A DNA stretch of 64,000 nucleotides, taken from Agromyces lapidis. Its GTDB lineage: Bacteria > Actinomycetota > Actinomycetes > Actinomycetales > Microbacteriaceae. Shown here piece by piece: positions 20,660-29,176 of this stretch (position 1 is its first letter; the number at the start of each line of letters is the position of its first letter). Made by a program: the position numbers and the translations under genes. The notes below the pieces were generated by a model. That model saw only the letters and a program-made list of their open reading frames with translations, ran no database searches and was not told the origin of the DNA. Location: positions 124,001 through 188,000 of the forward strand of contig NZ_WBIQ01000007.1 in assembly GCF_009749405.1 (NCBI RefSeq). Reading direction: 5' to 3'.

Positions 20660-21412
20660 GTGCCCGTGTACCGAGATGAAGCCGTCGTGCTGCGCACCCA
20701 CAAGCTGGGCGAGGCCGACCGCATCCTCACGCTGCTCACACGAGAGCACGGCAAGGTGCGCGCCGTCGCGAAGGGGGTGCGACGCACGGGCTCGAAGTTC
20801 GGCGCCCGCCTCGAGCCGTTCATGGTGGCCGACCTGCAGCTCTACGAGGGCCGCAGCCTCGACGTCGTGAACCAGGCGGAGTCGCTCGGCTCGTACGGCG
20901 CCCAGATCACGCAGGACTATGCGGCGTACACCGCGGCGAACGCGATGGTCGAGGCCGCCGACAAGCTCACCGAGTCCGAGGGCTCGTTGCAGCAGTACCT
21001 GCTGCTCGTCGGCGCCCTGCGTTCGCTCGCCCGCGGCGAGCACGGGGCGAGCCTCACCCTCGACTCGTATCTGCTGCGCGCCCTCGCCCTGGCAGGGTGG
21101 GCGCCGAGCTTCGGCGACTGCGCGCGCTGCGGTCGCTCCGGCGAGCACACGGCCGTGGTCGTGCAACTCGGCGGGGTCGTCTGCGACGACGAGTGCGCGC
21201 CGCCCGGCACCCCGCGCATCGAGCGCACGACGGTGGCACTGCTCGGCGCGCTGCTCTCGGGCGACTGGGGCTACGCCGAAGCAGCACCCGAACGCGACCG
21301 CAACCAGGCGAGCGGCATCGTCGCCGCCTATACCCAGTGGCATCTCGAGCGGGGCCTCCGTTCGCTGCCGCACGTCAGCCGCGAGGCATCCGCCACGCAC
21401 CCCGCCCCCTGA
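20660..21412 (+). CDS. recO: DNA repair protein RecO
   Basis: Recombination mediator that works with RecF/RecR to load RecA on gapped DNA. 250 residues from GTG 20660 ([21 protein letters not shown], the family N terminus). OB-fold first, then a helical part, and a C4 zinc motif [12 protein letters not shown] with VVCDDEC near residues 154-178. The upstream extension of the frame to 20150 is a shadow of the TRIC gene. uppS starts 7 bases after the stop, as in most actinobacteria. Confidence 0.95.
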   Translation: MPVYRDEAVVLRTHKLGEADRILTLLTREHGKVRAVAKGVRRTGSKFGARLEPFMVADLQLYEGRSLDVVNQAESLGSYGAQITQDYAAYTAANAMVEAADKLTESEGSLQQYLLLVGALRSLARGEHGASLTLDSYLLRALALAGWAPSFGDCARCGRSGEHTAVVVQLGGVVCDDECAPPGTPRIERTTVALLGALLSGDWGYAEAAPERDRNQASGIVAAYTQWHLERGLRSLPHVSREASATHPAP

Positions 21413-21419
21413 GGACCAC

Positions 21420-22226
21420 GTGACCCCGAAGCCCTTCACCCACCGTGACGCCGTGCCCTACAAGCCGCTCGACTGGACGGGCGTGTACCCGCCCGTCTTC
21501 CCGAAGGGGGCGGTGCCAGAGCACGTCGCGATCGTGATGGACGGCAACGGGCGCTGGGCCAACCAGCGCGGGCTCACCCGCATCGAGGGGCACAAGGCAG
21601 GGGAGGCGGCACTCCTCGACGTGGTCGCCGGCGCGATCCAGGCCGGCGTGAAGCACCTGTCGGTGTACGCCTTCTCGACCGAGAACTGGAAGCGGTCGCC
21701 CGAGGAGGTGCGCTTCCTCATGGGCTACAACCGCGACGTGCTGCACCGCCGGCGCGACCAGCTCAACGAGTGGGGCGTGCGCATCCGCTGGGCCGGCCGT
21801 CGGCCGCGCCTCTGGGCCTCGGTCATCAACGAGCTGCAGTTCGCCGAGAGGCTCACCGCCGGCAACGACGTGCTGACGCTCACGATGTGCGTCAACTACG
21901 GCGGACGCAACGAGATCACCGACGCCGTGCGCTCCATCGCCGACGACGTCGCGGCCGGCCGGCTGCGGCCCTCTGCGGTGAGCGAGAAGCTCATCGCGAA
22001 GCGCCTCTACGTGCCCGAGCTGCCCGACGTCGACCTGTTCGTGCGCTCCTCGGGAGAGCAGCGCACCTCGAACTTCCTCCTCTGGCAGTCGGCGTACGCC
22101 GAGATGGTGTTCCTCGACACGCTCTGGCCCGATTTCTCGCGCACCCAGCTGTGGGAGGCGATCGAGGTCTACGCCCGCCGCAACCGGCGGTTCGGCGGGG
22201 CGGTCGATGCCCCGACGGTCAGCTGA
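21420..22226 (+). CDS. uppS: Isoprenyl (polyprenyl) diphosphate synthase UppS
   Basis: Cis-prenyltransferase that makes the long-chain isoprenyl carrier lipid for cell-wall synthesis. 268 residues from GTG 21420. The catalytic motif [14 protein letters not shown] is near residue 37, [11 protein letters not shown] near 85, and the substrate-binding [19 protein letters not shown] near 205. Chain length of the product cannot be set from sequence; decaprenyl is usual in related genera. It follows recO by 7 bases. Confidence 0.95.
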   Translation: MTPKPFTHRDAVPYKPLDWTGVYPPVFPKGAVPEHVAIVMDGNGRWANQRGLTRIEGHKAGEAALLDVVAGAIQAGVKHLSVYAFSTENWKRSPEEVRFLMGYNRDVLHRRRDQLNEWGVRIRWAGRRPRLWASVINELQFAERLTAGNDVLTLTMCVNYGGRNEITDAVRSIADDVAAGRLRPSAVSEKLIAKRLYVPELPDVDLFVRSSGEQRTSNFLLWQSAYAEMVFLDTLWPDFSRTQLWEAIEVYARRNRRFGGAVDAPTVS

Positions 22227-22252
22227 GGCCGAGCTCCGTCGAGCGACGTGCC

Positions 22253-23962
22253 TCAGCGCGGCCGTCGTCGTCGGCCGAACACCCCGGCGAACACCGCGTG
22301 CAGCAGCGGCAGCACGGAGACGATCATCAGGGTCGTGCCGAGCTCGGGGTTCGGGGCCAGGAGCAGCGCGCCGCCGATGAGGAGTGCGGCGAACAGCACG
22401 CCCGAGAGGATCCGGCGGGCGACGCCCTCGAGCCGGTCGAGTCGTCGTTCGAGGCGCGAGGTGTCGAACGACATGCGGCCCTGGTCGGCCTTGGTGATCA
22501 GCGCATCCATGCGCTTCGGCATGCCCCAGAGGATTCCGGCGCTCGACATCGCCTGCCCGAGGAGGTCCTGCGCGAGGTCGCCGCGCTCCTCGTTCAGCAG
22601 CTGCGTCGCGTACGGTTCGACCGCGTCCCACACGTTGAACTCGGGGTCGAGCGAACTGCACATGCCCGAGGTGAGCGCCATCGCCCGGATGAGCAGCAGA
22701 AGGCGCTCGGGCAGCTGCAGGGGCAATGAGCGCATGACGTCGCCGAACTCGACGCCGAAGTCGCGGAACTCGCGGGGATCCACCTCTTTCAGCTGGGCGA
22801 AGCCCATGCCGCCGAATCGTTCGAACAACTGCGTGAGCGCCCGCTCGAGCTCGCCGGTGTCGGCCGACGGCATGAGCACCCCGATCTCGTGCGCTGCTTC
22901 GATCATTCCGTGGCCGTCGCGCGACGCGACCGCGATCACGAGCGAGCGGAGGCCCGCCCGCAGCTCGCCTGGAACCTCGGCCATCATGCCGAAGTCGACG
23001 AAGGTCAGGCGCCAGGGGATGCCTGGTGCGGGCGTGCCGCTCGCAGGGTCGCGCACGACCGGCGTGACGAAGATGTTGCCGGGGTGCGGGTCGGCGTGCA
23101 CGAACGCGTGGGTGAACACCTGGTCGAACATGACCTCGGCGAAGACGCGCGCGACATCGGCGGGGGAGATGCCGGCGGCCCGCAGCGCGTCGGTGTCGTT
23201 GATCTTGATCGCCGTCACGTCCTCGAGCGTCAGCACCCGCCGGGTCGTGCGCTCCCACACGACCGCAGGCGCGTTCACCCGCGGCTCGTCGGCGAACGAC
23301 TCCACGAAGCGCTCGGCGTTCTGCGCCTCGTGCAGGTAGTCGATCTCCTCGTGGCTCGTCTGCGCGAACTCCTCGACGAGGGCCGGGGCGTCGACGTGGT
23401 CGGCGACCACGCGCACGCGGCGCAGCCAGCCCGCCACGCGACGGAGCGCCGCCAGGTCGACGGCGACGATCTGGTCGATGCCGGGGCGCTGCACCTTGAC
23501 GACGACCTCGGCGAGCCCGGTCTCGGCGGCATCGCGCGCCGAGAGTCGGGCGCTGTGCGCCTGCCCGAGCGAGGCCGCCGCGACGGGCACTTCGTCGAAT
23601 CGGGCGAAGACCGCGTCGAGCGGGGCCCCGAGCTCGGCCTCGGCGAGCGCGCGGATCTCGGGGAACGGCACGGCGGGAACCTCGTCCTGAAGGCCGGTGA
23701 GCTCGGAGGTGATCTCGGGCGGCAGCACGTCGAGGCGGGCCGAGAGGAACTGCCCGACCTTGATCATGAGCCCGCCGAGCTCGACCGCGAGGGCGCGGAA
23801 CCGCGACGCGAGCGTCCGCATCCGTCGTTCGCGCGAGCGGTCGGCGAGACCACCGAGGCCGAGCTTGGGCAGCACGAGCTCGAACCACCAGATCTGCACG
23901 AGCTGGCGTGCCGCGAACCCGAGGATGCGGCGGGAGCGCGCGCGGTGGGCGCCGTCGGTCAT
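22253..23962 (-). CDS. ABC1/UbiB-family atypical kinase
   Basis: 569 residues. The KxGQ motif is present as MIKVGQFLSARLDVLPPE near residue 66, the alanine-rich nucleotide loop as VAAASLGQAHSARL near 126, the lysine region VVVKVQRPGI near 156, and the catalytic loop FVHADPHPGNIFV near 290 with FVDFGMMAEV after it. Two C-terminal membrane helices (ILSGVLFAALLIGGALLL and the next) anchor it. UbiB/ADCK proteins support quinone or other isoprenoid lipid metabolism. It is downstream of PadR on the same strand and convergent with uppS. Confidence 0.92.
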   Translation of the reverse strand: MTDGAHRARSRRILGFAARQLVQIWWFELVLPKLGLGGLADRSRERRMRTLASRFRALAVELGGLMIKVGQFLSARLDVLPPEITSELTGLQDEVPAVPFPEIRALAEAELGAPLDAVFARFDEVPVAAASLGQAHSARLSARDAAETGLAEVVVKVQRPGIDQIVAVDLAALRRVAGWLRRVRVVADHVDAPALVEEFAQTSHEEIDYLHEAQNAERFVESFADEPRVNAPAVVWERTTRRVLTLEDVTAIKINDTDALRAAGISPADVARVFAEVMFDQVFTHAFVHADPHPGNIFVTPVVRDPASGTPAPGIPWRLTFVDFGMMAEVPGELRAGLRSLVIAVASRDGHGMIEAAHEIGVLMPSADTGELERALTQLFERFGGMGFAQLKEVDPREFRDFGVEFGDVMRSLPLQLPERLLLLIRAMALTSGMCSSLDPEFNVWDAVEPYATQLLNEERGDLAQDLLGQAMSSAGILWGMPKRMDALITKADQGRMSFDTSRLERRLDRLEGVARRILSGVLFAALLIGGALLLAPNPELGTTLMIVSVLPLLHAVFAGVFGRRRRPR

Positions 23963-24014
23963 GCCGCCATCCTCTCGCGTCGCGGGGCGGACGGCACCCG
24001 GTGCTGCACCCGGG

Positions 24015-24587
24015 TCAGCCCTCGGCGAGGATCGAGTAGAGCCGGCGCCGCGCCTCGTCGAGCACGGTCACGGCCTGCTGGATCTGCTCGGGCGAACCGC
24101 TGCGGCCGAGCTGCGCGGCGGCGGCGGCGAGTTCGACGCCCGCCTTCGAGAGTGCGCGGTGCGCGCCGCCCTGGGCCGAGGGCGACGCCCACGGTGCCGG
24201 ACGGTCGGCCGCCGCGGCGGCCTCGTCGCGGCCCGCCTCGGTGAGCGAGTAGGTCTTGCGCCCCTGAAGTTCGTCGGCGACGATCAGCCCCTCGTCGGCG
24301 AGGAGCTGCAGGGTCGGGTAGACCGAGCCGGCGCTCGGCTTCCACGAACCGCCGCTGCGCTCGTCGATCTCCTGGATGATCTGGTAGCCGTGCATCGGCT
24401 GCTCGGCGAGCAGTGCCAGCACCGCCGCGCGCACGTCGCCGCGGGCCATGCGCCGCATGCCGGGGCGCTGGTCGAACGAGGATCGCAACTGCTCCATCGC
24501 CTCCCAGATCGCGGCGCCCGGGTTGCCGGGCCCCGTCCCGCCGAAGCCTGCGCCGCCGAATCCGCCGGTCGAGCCGTTGCCGTTCAT
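24015..24587 (-). CDS. PadR-family transcriptional regulator
   Basis: 190 residues from the ATG at 24585-24587, preceded by GGGAGG 6 bases upstream. That ribosome site favours this start over the in-frame ATG at 24620, which would place the operator inside the gene. A glycine-rich N terminus (GFGGAGFGGTGPG) precedes the PadR winged helix: ALLAEQPMHGYQIIQEIDERSGGSWKPSAGSVYP near residues 60-90, and a C-terminal dimerisation helix region. It probably represses its own promoter and perhaps the UbiB-type gene 52 bases downstream. Confidence 0.92.
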   Translation of the reverse strand: MNGNGSTGGFGGAGFGGTGPGNPGAAIWEAMEQLRSSFDQRPGMRRMARGDVRAAVLALLAEQPMHGYQIIQEIDERSGGSWKPSAGSVYPTLQLLADEGLIVADELQGRKTYSLTEAGRDEAAAAADRPAPWASPSAQGGAHRALSKAGVELAAAAAQLGRSGSPEQIQQAVTVLDEARRRLYSILAEG

Positions 24588-24599
24588 GATGACCTCCCG

Positions 24600-24637
24600 C
24601 GATATGCGAACGATACTCAACGATATATCGCTATCTC
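24600..24637 (-). promoter_or_regulatory. Probable PadR operator
   Basis: An AT-rich patch in GC-rich DNA with CGATA at 24600, 24611 and 24621 (about one helical turn apart), the last inside the perfect palindrome CGATATATCG (24621-24630). It lies 13-50 bases upstream of the padR start and overlaps the 3' end of the P-loop gene. Confidence 0.55.
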
Positions 24638-25203
24638 GCGGAAGGGAAGGTCAGGCGAAGCCACGCCTCGGCCGCGCGCGGGTGCCGCAGCCGCACGACC
24701 TCGAGCCCCGGATTCCGGGCGGCGGCCTCCTCGACGAGGGCCGCCCGGGTGCCGTGCGTGCGCCACGCCCAGCGCACGATGTGCTCGGGGTCGCTGAAGA
24801 TCGTGTGGAACGCCGGCTCGACGTTGCCGTTCCAGAGCTCCTCGCGACGCAGCCGGCGACGCACGGTTCGCGCGATCACCTGTCGCATCACCCGCGTACG
24901 CGAGTATTCGAGGAACACGAGCAGCTGTGCGCGCTCGGCGAGTCGGTCACGCACCGGTTCGTACTGCCACTCGGTCACCCACCCGGCCTGCGCCGTGAAG
25001 GCGTCGACCTCGTCGACGAAACTCGGCCGCGGCGTCCAATCGGGCCCGTGATAGAGGGCGTCGATCTCCTGGTAGGGCAGCCCGGCGGCGTCGGCGATGC
25101 GGCGCGCGAGCGTCGTCTTGCCCGCACCGCTCGCCCCGGCGACGAGGATGCGACGCGGCGCGGCCGGCGCAGCATGGGCGGCGGGGGAGTCGGGCACCCG
25201 CAC
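24631..25203 (-). CDS. P-loop nucleotide kinase-like protein
   Basis: 190 residues. Walker A ILVAGASGAGKTTLARRIAD is near residue 18, followed by GLPYQEIDALYHGPDWTPR, a pattern seen in adenylate-kinase-like proteins annotated as topology modulation (FlaR-like). An acidic WVTEWQYEP and a VFLEYSRTRVMRQVIART segment match that group. The true substrate is unknown. The 3' end enters the padR control region. The gene follows the 57-residue orphan by 13 bases on the same strand. Confidence 0.75.
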   Translation of the reverse strand: MRVPDSPAAHAAPAAPRRILVAGASGAGKTTLARRIADAAGLPYQEIDALYHGPDWTPRPSFVDEVDAFTAQAGWVTEWQYEPVRDRLAERAQLLVFLEYSRTRVMRQVIARTVRRRLRREELWNGNVEPAFHTIFSDPEHIVRWAWRTHGTRAALVEEAAARNPGLEVVRLRHPRAAEAWLRLTFPSAR

Positions 25204-25216
25204 ACCCTACTGCGTG

Positions 25217-25390
25217 CTACTCGACCGAGAGCCCCGGCACGAAGCAGACGTCGCCCTCGCAGATCATGGCGCCGGCGTCGCCGGGCAGCATGGTGAACGG
25301 CGAGCCGGATGCCGCGGGCAGCGCGCCGCCCGACGACGGCGCCTCGAACGGGGCAGTGGCTGAGGCATCCGCCCCGATCTCGACGCTCAC
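25217..25390 (-). CDS. Small conserved-looking protein coupled to DsbA
   Basis: 57 residues from GTG 25390, whose GTGA overlaps the stop of the DsbA-family gene, a clear translational-coupling arrangement. The N-terminal half is Ala/Ser/Pro/Gly rich and looks disordered; the C-terminal end reads DAGAMICEGDVCFVPGLSVE with two cysteines five residues apart. I do not recognise a named family. High third-position GC and the overlap argue for a real gene. A substrate or partner of the thiol oxidoreductase is an attractive but unproven idea. Confidence 0.65.
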   Translation of the reverse strand: MSVEIGADASATAPFEAPSSGGALPAASGSPFTMLPGDAGAMICEGDVCFVPGLSVE

Positions 25391-26052
25391 GCGGCCGCGC
25401 CGTCGCGCTCGCCCGCGACCTGGGTGAGCACCTGGCCGAAGACCTCGGCGGGCTGCGCACCCGAGACACCGTACTTGCCCTCGAACACGAAGAACGGCAC
25501 GCCGTTGATGCCGTAGGCGCCGGCCTGCGCGATGTCGGCCTGCACGTCGGCGGCGTAGCGGCCCGACTCGAGCGCCTCACGGGCGCCGTCGGCGTCGAGT
25601 CCGGCGTCGACGGCGAGCTCGACGAGTTCGTCGATGCGTCCGACGTGGCGGCCCTCGGTGAAGTACGCCTTGAACAGGCGCTCCGACAGCTCGAGCTGGC
25701 GGCCCTGGGCCTTCGCGAAGTGCAGGAGCTCGTGCGCCTTCAACGTCTTCGTGTGCTGGAGGACGTCGAAGTCGTAGTCGAGGCCGGCGTTCGCGGCGAC
25801 GCCCGTGACGTGCTGCAGCATCTGCTGCACGCGCTCGGCCGGCAGGCCCTTGTGCTTGGCGAGGAAGTCGACCTCGCTGCCCTCGAAGTCGACGGGGGTG
25901 TCGGGCGCGAGTTCATAGGAGTGGTACTCGATCTCGACGTCGGGTGCGTCGTCGCCGAGCGCCGCGAGGCCCTCCTCGAAGTGGCGCTTGCCGATGTAGC
26001 ACCACGGGCAGGCGATGTCGGACCAGATGTCGATCTTGATGGGGGAAGTCAC
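25387..26052 (-). CDS. FrnE-like DsbA-family oxidoreductase
   Basis: 221 residues from GTG 26052; an upstream in-frame ATG at 26085 would add 11. Thioredoxin fold with the active site SDIACPWCYIGKRHFEEGL (CPWC) near residue 13 and the alpha-helical insert typical of FrnE/2-hydroxychromene isomerase relatives, ending in YGINGVPFFVFEGKYGVSGAQP with the cis-Pro loop. No signal peptide, so a cytoplasmic disulfide isomerase or polyketide-type function is likely. Coupled to the 57-residue gene downstream; ybaK lies upstream. Confidence 0.9.
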   Translation of the reverse strand: MTSPIKIDIWSDIACPWCYIGKRHFEEGLAALGDDAPDVEIEYHSYELAPDTPVDFEGSEVDFLAKHKGLPAERVQQMLQHVTGVAANAGLDYDFDVLQHTKTLKAHELLHFAKAQGRQLELSERLFKAYFTEGRHVGRIDELVELAVDAGLDADGAREALESGRYAADVQADIAQAGAYGINGVPFFVFEGKYGVSGAQPAEVFGQVLTQVAGERDGAAA

Positions 26053-26109
26053 GATGGATGCGAACGCCTCGGGTGCGCCGGGCATTCCCGGAACGGCCGA
26101 GCGTCTCCG

Positions 26110-26586
26110 CTACTCGGGATCGCTGAGGTCGGCGACCGTCGCGTCGAACGCCGCGATGAGGGCGTCGGCGTCGACGAAGAGGCTGCGGCCGTGCTCGCCC
26201 GCACCCATCGAGACACGACGCCCGGCGATCGACTCGTCGACGAACACCGGCCACGAAGTCGTCGAGCCGAGCGGGGTGATGGTGCCGCGCTCGTAGCCGG
26301 TCGCGGCGAGCGCGAGCGACGCGTCGGGCAGCTGCAGCTTGTTGACACCGACGAGGGCGCGCAGCTTCGCCCAGCTGATCTTGCGGCCGCCGGGCACGAG
26401 CGCGAAGAGGTAGGTGTCGTCGCTGCGCTTGACGACGAGCGACTTCACGATGTCGCCGGGGGAGATGCCCAGGAGTTCGGCCGCCTCCTCGAGGCTGCGT
26501 GCGGCCGGCCGCTCGATGATCTCGACGTCGAGGCCGCGCGCCGCGGCATCCGCCCGAACCCGATCGGCGCCCGTGAGTTCCGCCAT
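26110..26586 (-). CDS. ybaK: YbaK/ProX-type aminoacyl-tRNA deacylase
   Basis: 158 residues. YbaK fold with SLEEAAELLGISPGDIVKSLVVKRSDD near residue 30 (catalytic Lys region), KISWAKLRALVGVNKLQLP and the glycine loop YERGTITPLGS near 100. These enzymes clear Cys-tRNA(Pro) and similar mischarged tRNAs. It is divergent from dusB and upstream of the DsbA-family gene on the same strand. Confidence 0.92.
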   Translation of the reverse strand: MAELTGADRVRADAAARGLDVEIIERPAARSLEEAAELLGISPGDIVKSLVVKRSDDTYLFALVPGGRKISWAKLRALVGVNKLQLPDASLALAATGYERGTITPLGSTTSWPVFVDESIAGRRVSMGAGEHGRSLFVDADALIAAFDATVADLSDPE

Positions 26587-26664
26587 CTCGTCCTCCCCAT
26601 GGTCGTATTGCAGTGAATCCTAGGCGCGCACGCGGGCATCGGGCGAGCGCGCCCCGATCTCTGG

Positions 26665-26670
26665 GAGAAT
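26665..26670 (+). promoter_or_regulatory. Leaderless -10 of dusB
   Basis: GAGAAT preceded by TGG; 5 bases before GTG 26676 and 8 before ATG 26679. The hexamer is shared with lepA and recO. Either start gives a leaderless mRNA. Confidence 0.55.
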
Positions 26671-26678
26671 CGACGGTG

Positions 26679-27851
26679 ATGTCCTCAACCACCACGCTTC
26701 CCGCAGGCCCGCTCGCGATCGGCGGCATCGAGCTCGACGTGCCCGTCGTGCTCGCGCCCATGGCCGGCATCACGAACACGGCGTTCCGCCGGCTCTGCCG
26801 CGAGTTCGGCGCGGGCCTCTACGTCTCCGAGATGATCACCTCGCGCGCGCTCGTCGAACGCACGCCCGAGTCGATGCGCCTGATCACGCACCACGAGTCC
26901 GAGACGCCGCGCTCGATCCAGCTCTACGGCGTCGACCCGAAGACGGTCGCCGAGGCCGTCACGATGCTCGTCGCCGAAGACCGGGCCGATCACATCGACC
27001 TGAACTTCGGATGCCCCGTGCCGAAGGTCACCCGCAAGGGCGGCGGCTCCGCCCTCCCGTGGAAGACGGGCCTCTTCCGCGACATCGTCGAGGGTGCGGT
27101 GCAGGCCGCGGGCGACATCCCGCTCACGGTGAAGATGCGCAAGGGCATCGACGCCGACCACCTCACCTATCTCGAGGCGGGGCGCATCGCCGAGGGCGCC
27201 GGTGTCTCGGCGGTCGCGCTGCACGCGCGCACCGCCGCCGAGTTCTACTCGGGCCAGGCGGACTGGTCGGCCATCGCGAAGCTCAAAGAGACCGTGACGA
27301 GCGTGCCGGTGCTCGGCAACGGCGATATCTGGTCGGCGGCCGACGCCCTGCGCATGGTCGATGAGACGGGCTGCGACGGCGTCGTCGTCGGTCGCGGATG
27401 CCTCGGGCGCCCCTGGCTCTTCGGCGATCTCGCGGCGGGGTTCCGCGGCGAGCTCGCGGGCGACGACGGCGGGCTGTTCCGTCCGTCGCTCGGACAGGTC
27501 GCGCAGACCTTCCGGCGGCACGCCGAACTCCTCACCGAGTTCTTCGGCAGCGAGGAGCGCGGCTGCCGGGACATCCGCAAGCACGTCGCCTGGTACTTCA
27601 AGGGGTACCCGGTGGGCGGCGACCTGCGCGCGCGCCTCGCGACCGTCGAGTCGCTCGCGATGCTCGACGACCTGCTCGGCACGCTCGACTGGTCGATGCC
27701 GTACCCCGGCGAGGGCGCTGAGGGGCCGCGCGGCCGTGCCGGCACTCCGAAGAATCCGACGTTGCCCGAGGGTTGGCTCGACTCCCAAGAGCTCGTGGGC
27801 CACGACCGGGTGACCCTCGTCGACGCCGAACTCGACACGAGCGGCGGGTAG
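26679..27851 (+). CDS. dusB: tRNA-dihydrouridine synthase
   Basis: FMN enzyme that reduces uridines in the tRNA D loop. 390 residues from ATG 26679 (one more from GTG 26676). TIM barrel opening with VVLAPMAGITNTAFRRLCREFGAGL, then DLNFGCPVPKVTRKGGGSALP with the catalytic Cys near residue 112, FMN-binding TVKMRKG, and CDGVVVGRGCLGRPWLF. A C-terminal helical domain follows. dgt starts 4 bases after the stop, a conserved actinobacterial order. Confidence 0.94.
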   Translation: MSSTTTLPAGPLAIGGIELDVPVVLAPMAGITNTAFRRLCREFGAGLYVSEMITSRALVERTPESMRLITHHESETPRSIQLYGVDPKTVAEAVTMLVAEDRADHIDLNFGCPVPKVTRKGGGSALPWKTGLFRDIVEGAVQAAGDIPLTVKMRKGIDADHLTYLEAGRIAEGAGVSAVALHARTAAEFYSGQADWSAIAKLKETVTSVPVLGNGDIWSAADALRMVDETGCDGVVVGRGCLGRPWLFGDLAAGFRGELAGDDGGLFRPSLGQVAQTFRRHAELLTEFFGSEERGCRDIRKHVAWYFKGYPVGGDLRARLATVESLAMLDDLLGTLDWSMPYPGEGAEGPRGRAGTPKNPTLPEGWLDSQELVGHDRVTLVDAELDTSGG

Positions 27852-27855
27852 CGGG

Positions 27856-29112
27856 GTGGCAGATCGACTCTTCGGCGGCTACGAGGCCGTCGACTCCGAA
27901 CGGCTGCTGCCCGAAGAGCACTCGTCACGGCGCAGCGACTTCGCGCGCGATCGGGCGCGCCTCCTGCACTCGAGCGCACTCCGCCGGCTCGCGGCGAAGA
28001 CGCAGGTGCTCAGCCCGACCTCGGGGCTCGACTTCGCCCGCAATCGACTCACCCACTCGCTCGAGGTCGCGCAGATCGGCCGCGAGCTCGCCGAGAACCT
28101 CGCCCTCGATCCCGACGTCGTCGACACGGCCTGCCTCGCGCACGACCTCGGCCACCCGCCGTTCGGTCACAACGGCGAGAAGGCGCTCAACGACTGGGCC
28201 GCCGACATCGGCGGGTTCGAGGGCAACGCGCAGACCCTGCGGCTGCTCACCCGCCTCGAGCCGAAGGTGTTCGGCGACGACGGCCGCAGCTACGGACTCA
28301 ACCTGACGCGGGCGAGCCTCGATGCGAGCTGCAAGTACCCGTGGCCCGAGGCGACGGGCGTCGCCGACCCCTCGGGGCGGCAGAAGTTCGGCTTCTACCA
28401 CGACGACGTCGCCGTGTTCGACTGGCTGCGCGCCGGCGCGCCCGAGCGGCGGCTCTGCATCGAGGCCCAGGTGATGGACCTCTCCGACGACATCGCCTAC
28501 TCGGTGCACGACTTCGAAGACGCGATCGTCGGCGGCTACATCGACGTCGCGGCGCTCGGCGCCCGCGTCGACCACGACGAGCTCGTCTCCTCGATGCACG
28601 AGTGGGTGGGCGGCGCGATCACGCACGACGAACTCATCGCGGCGTTCGACCGGCTCGACTCGCTCGACGGCTGGCTCGACGAGTGGACGGGCAGCCGACG
28701 CGACCAGGCCAGGCTGAAGAACCTGACGAGCCAGCTGATCGGCCGCTTCGCGCACTCGGCGACGGAGGCCACGCGCTCGGCGTTCCCGCTCGCGAGCCTC
28801 ATCCGCTTCGACGCCGACGTCGTCGTGCCGCGCGAGATCCAGGCCGAGATCGCGGTGCTGAAGGGCATCGTCGCGGCCTTCGTGATGTCGCGCAACACGC
28901 GTCAGCCGATCTACCTCCAGCAGCGGCAGGTGCTGGGCTCGCTCGCCGACGTGCTGTACGCGAGCGGCGACGAGCATCTCGACGCCGGCTTCGCAGAAGA
29001 CTGGGCGGCCGCGGGCGACGACGCCGCGCGCAAGCGGGTCGTCGTCGACCAGGTCGCGAGCCTCACCGACCAGTCGGCGCTCAGCTGGTACGAGCGGCTC
29101 GTGCAGCGCTGA
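27856..29112 (+). CDS. dgt: Deoxyguanosinetriphosphate triphosphohydrolase-like protein
   Basis: 418 residues from GTG 27856. HD-domain dNTPase: RNRLTHSLEVAQIGREL near residue 58 and CLAHDLGHPPFGHNGE near 94 carry the metal-binding His/His-Asp set, with DLSDDIAYSVHDFEDAI giving the distal Asp. Members hydrolyse dNTPs to nucleoside and triphosphate and influence genome fidelity. It lies between dusB and dnaG as in most actinobacteria. Confidence 0.94.
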   Translation: MADRLFGGYEAVDSERLLPEEHSSRRSDFARDRARLLHSSALRRLAAKTQVLSPTSGLDFARNRLTHSLEVAQIGRELAENLALDPDVVDTACLAHDLGHPPFGHNGEKALNDWAADIGGFEGNAQTLRLLTRLEPKVFGDDGRSYGLNLTRASLDASCKYPWPEATGVADPSGRQKFGFYHDDVAVFDWLRAGAPERRLCIEAQVMDLSDDIAYSVHDFEDAIVGGYIDVAALGARVDHDELVSSMHEWVGGAITHDELIAAFDRLDSLDGWLDEWTGSRRDQARLKNLTSQLIGRFAHSATEATRSAFPLASLIRFDADVVVPREIQAEIAVLKGIVAAFVMSRNTRQPIYLQQRQVLGSLADVLYASGDEHLDAGFAEDWAAAGDDAARKRVVVDQVASLTDQSALSWYERLVQR

Positions 29113-29164
29113 GCGACGCGGCCTGCGCCGTCGCAGACCCGCCCAGTGAACCGTCGACCGAGAT

Positions 29165-29170
29165 TAGGAT
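29165..29170 (+). promoter_or_regulatory. Leaderless -10 of dnaG
   Basis: TAGGAT exactly 6 bases before ATG 29177, with the alternative GTG 29171 directly abutting it. The spacing favours ATG 29177. Confidence 0.6.
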
Positions 29171-29176
29171 GTGAGC

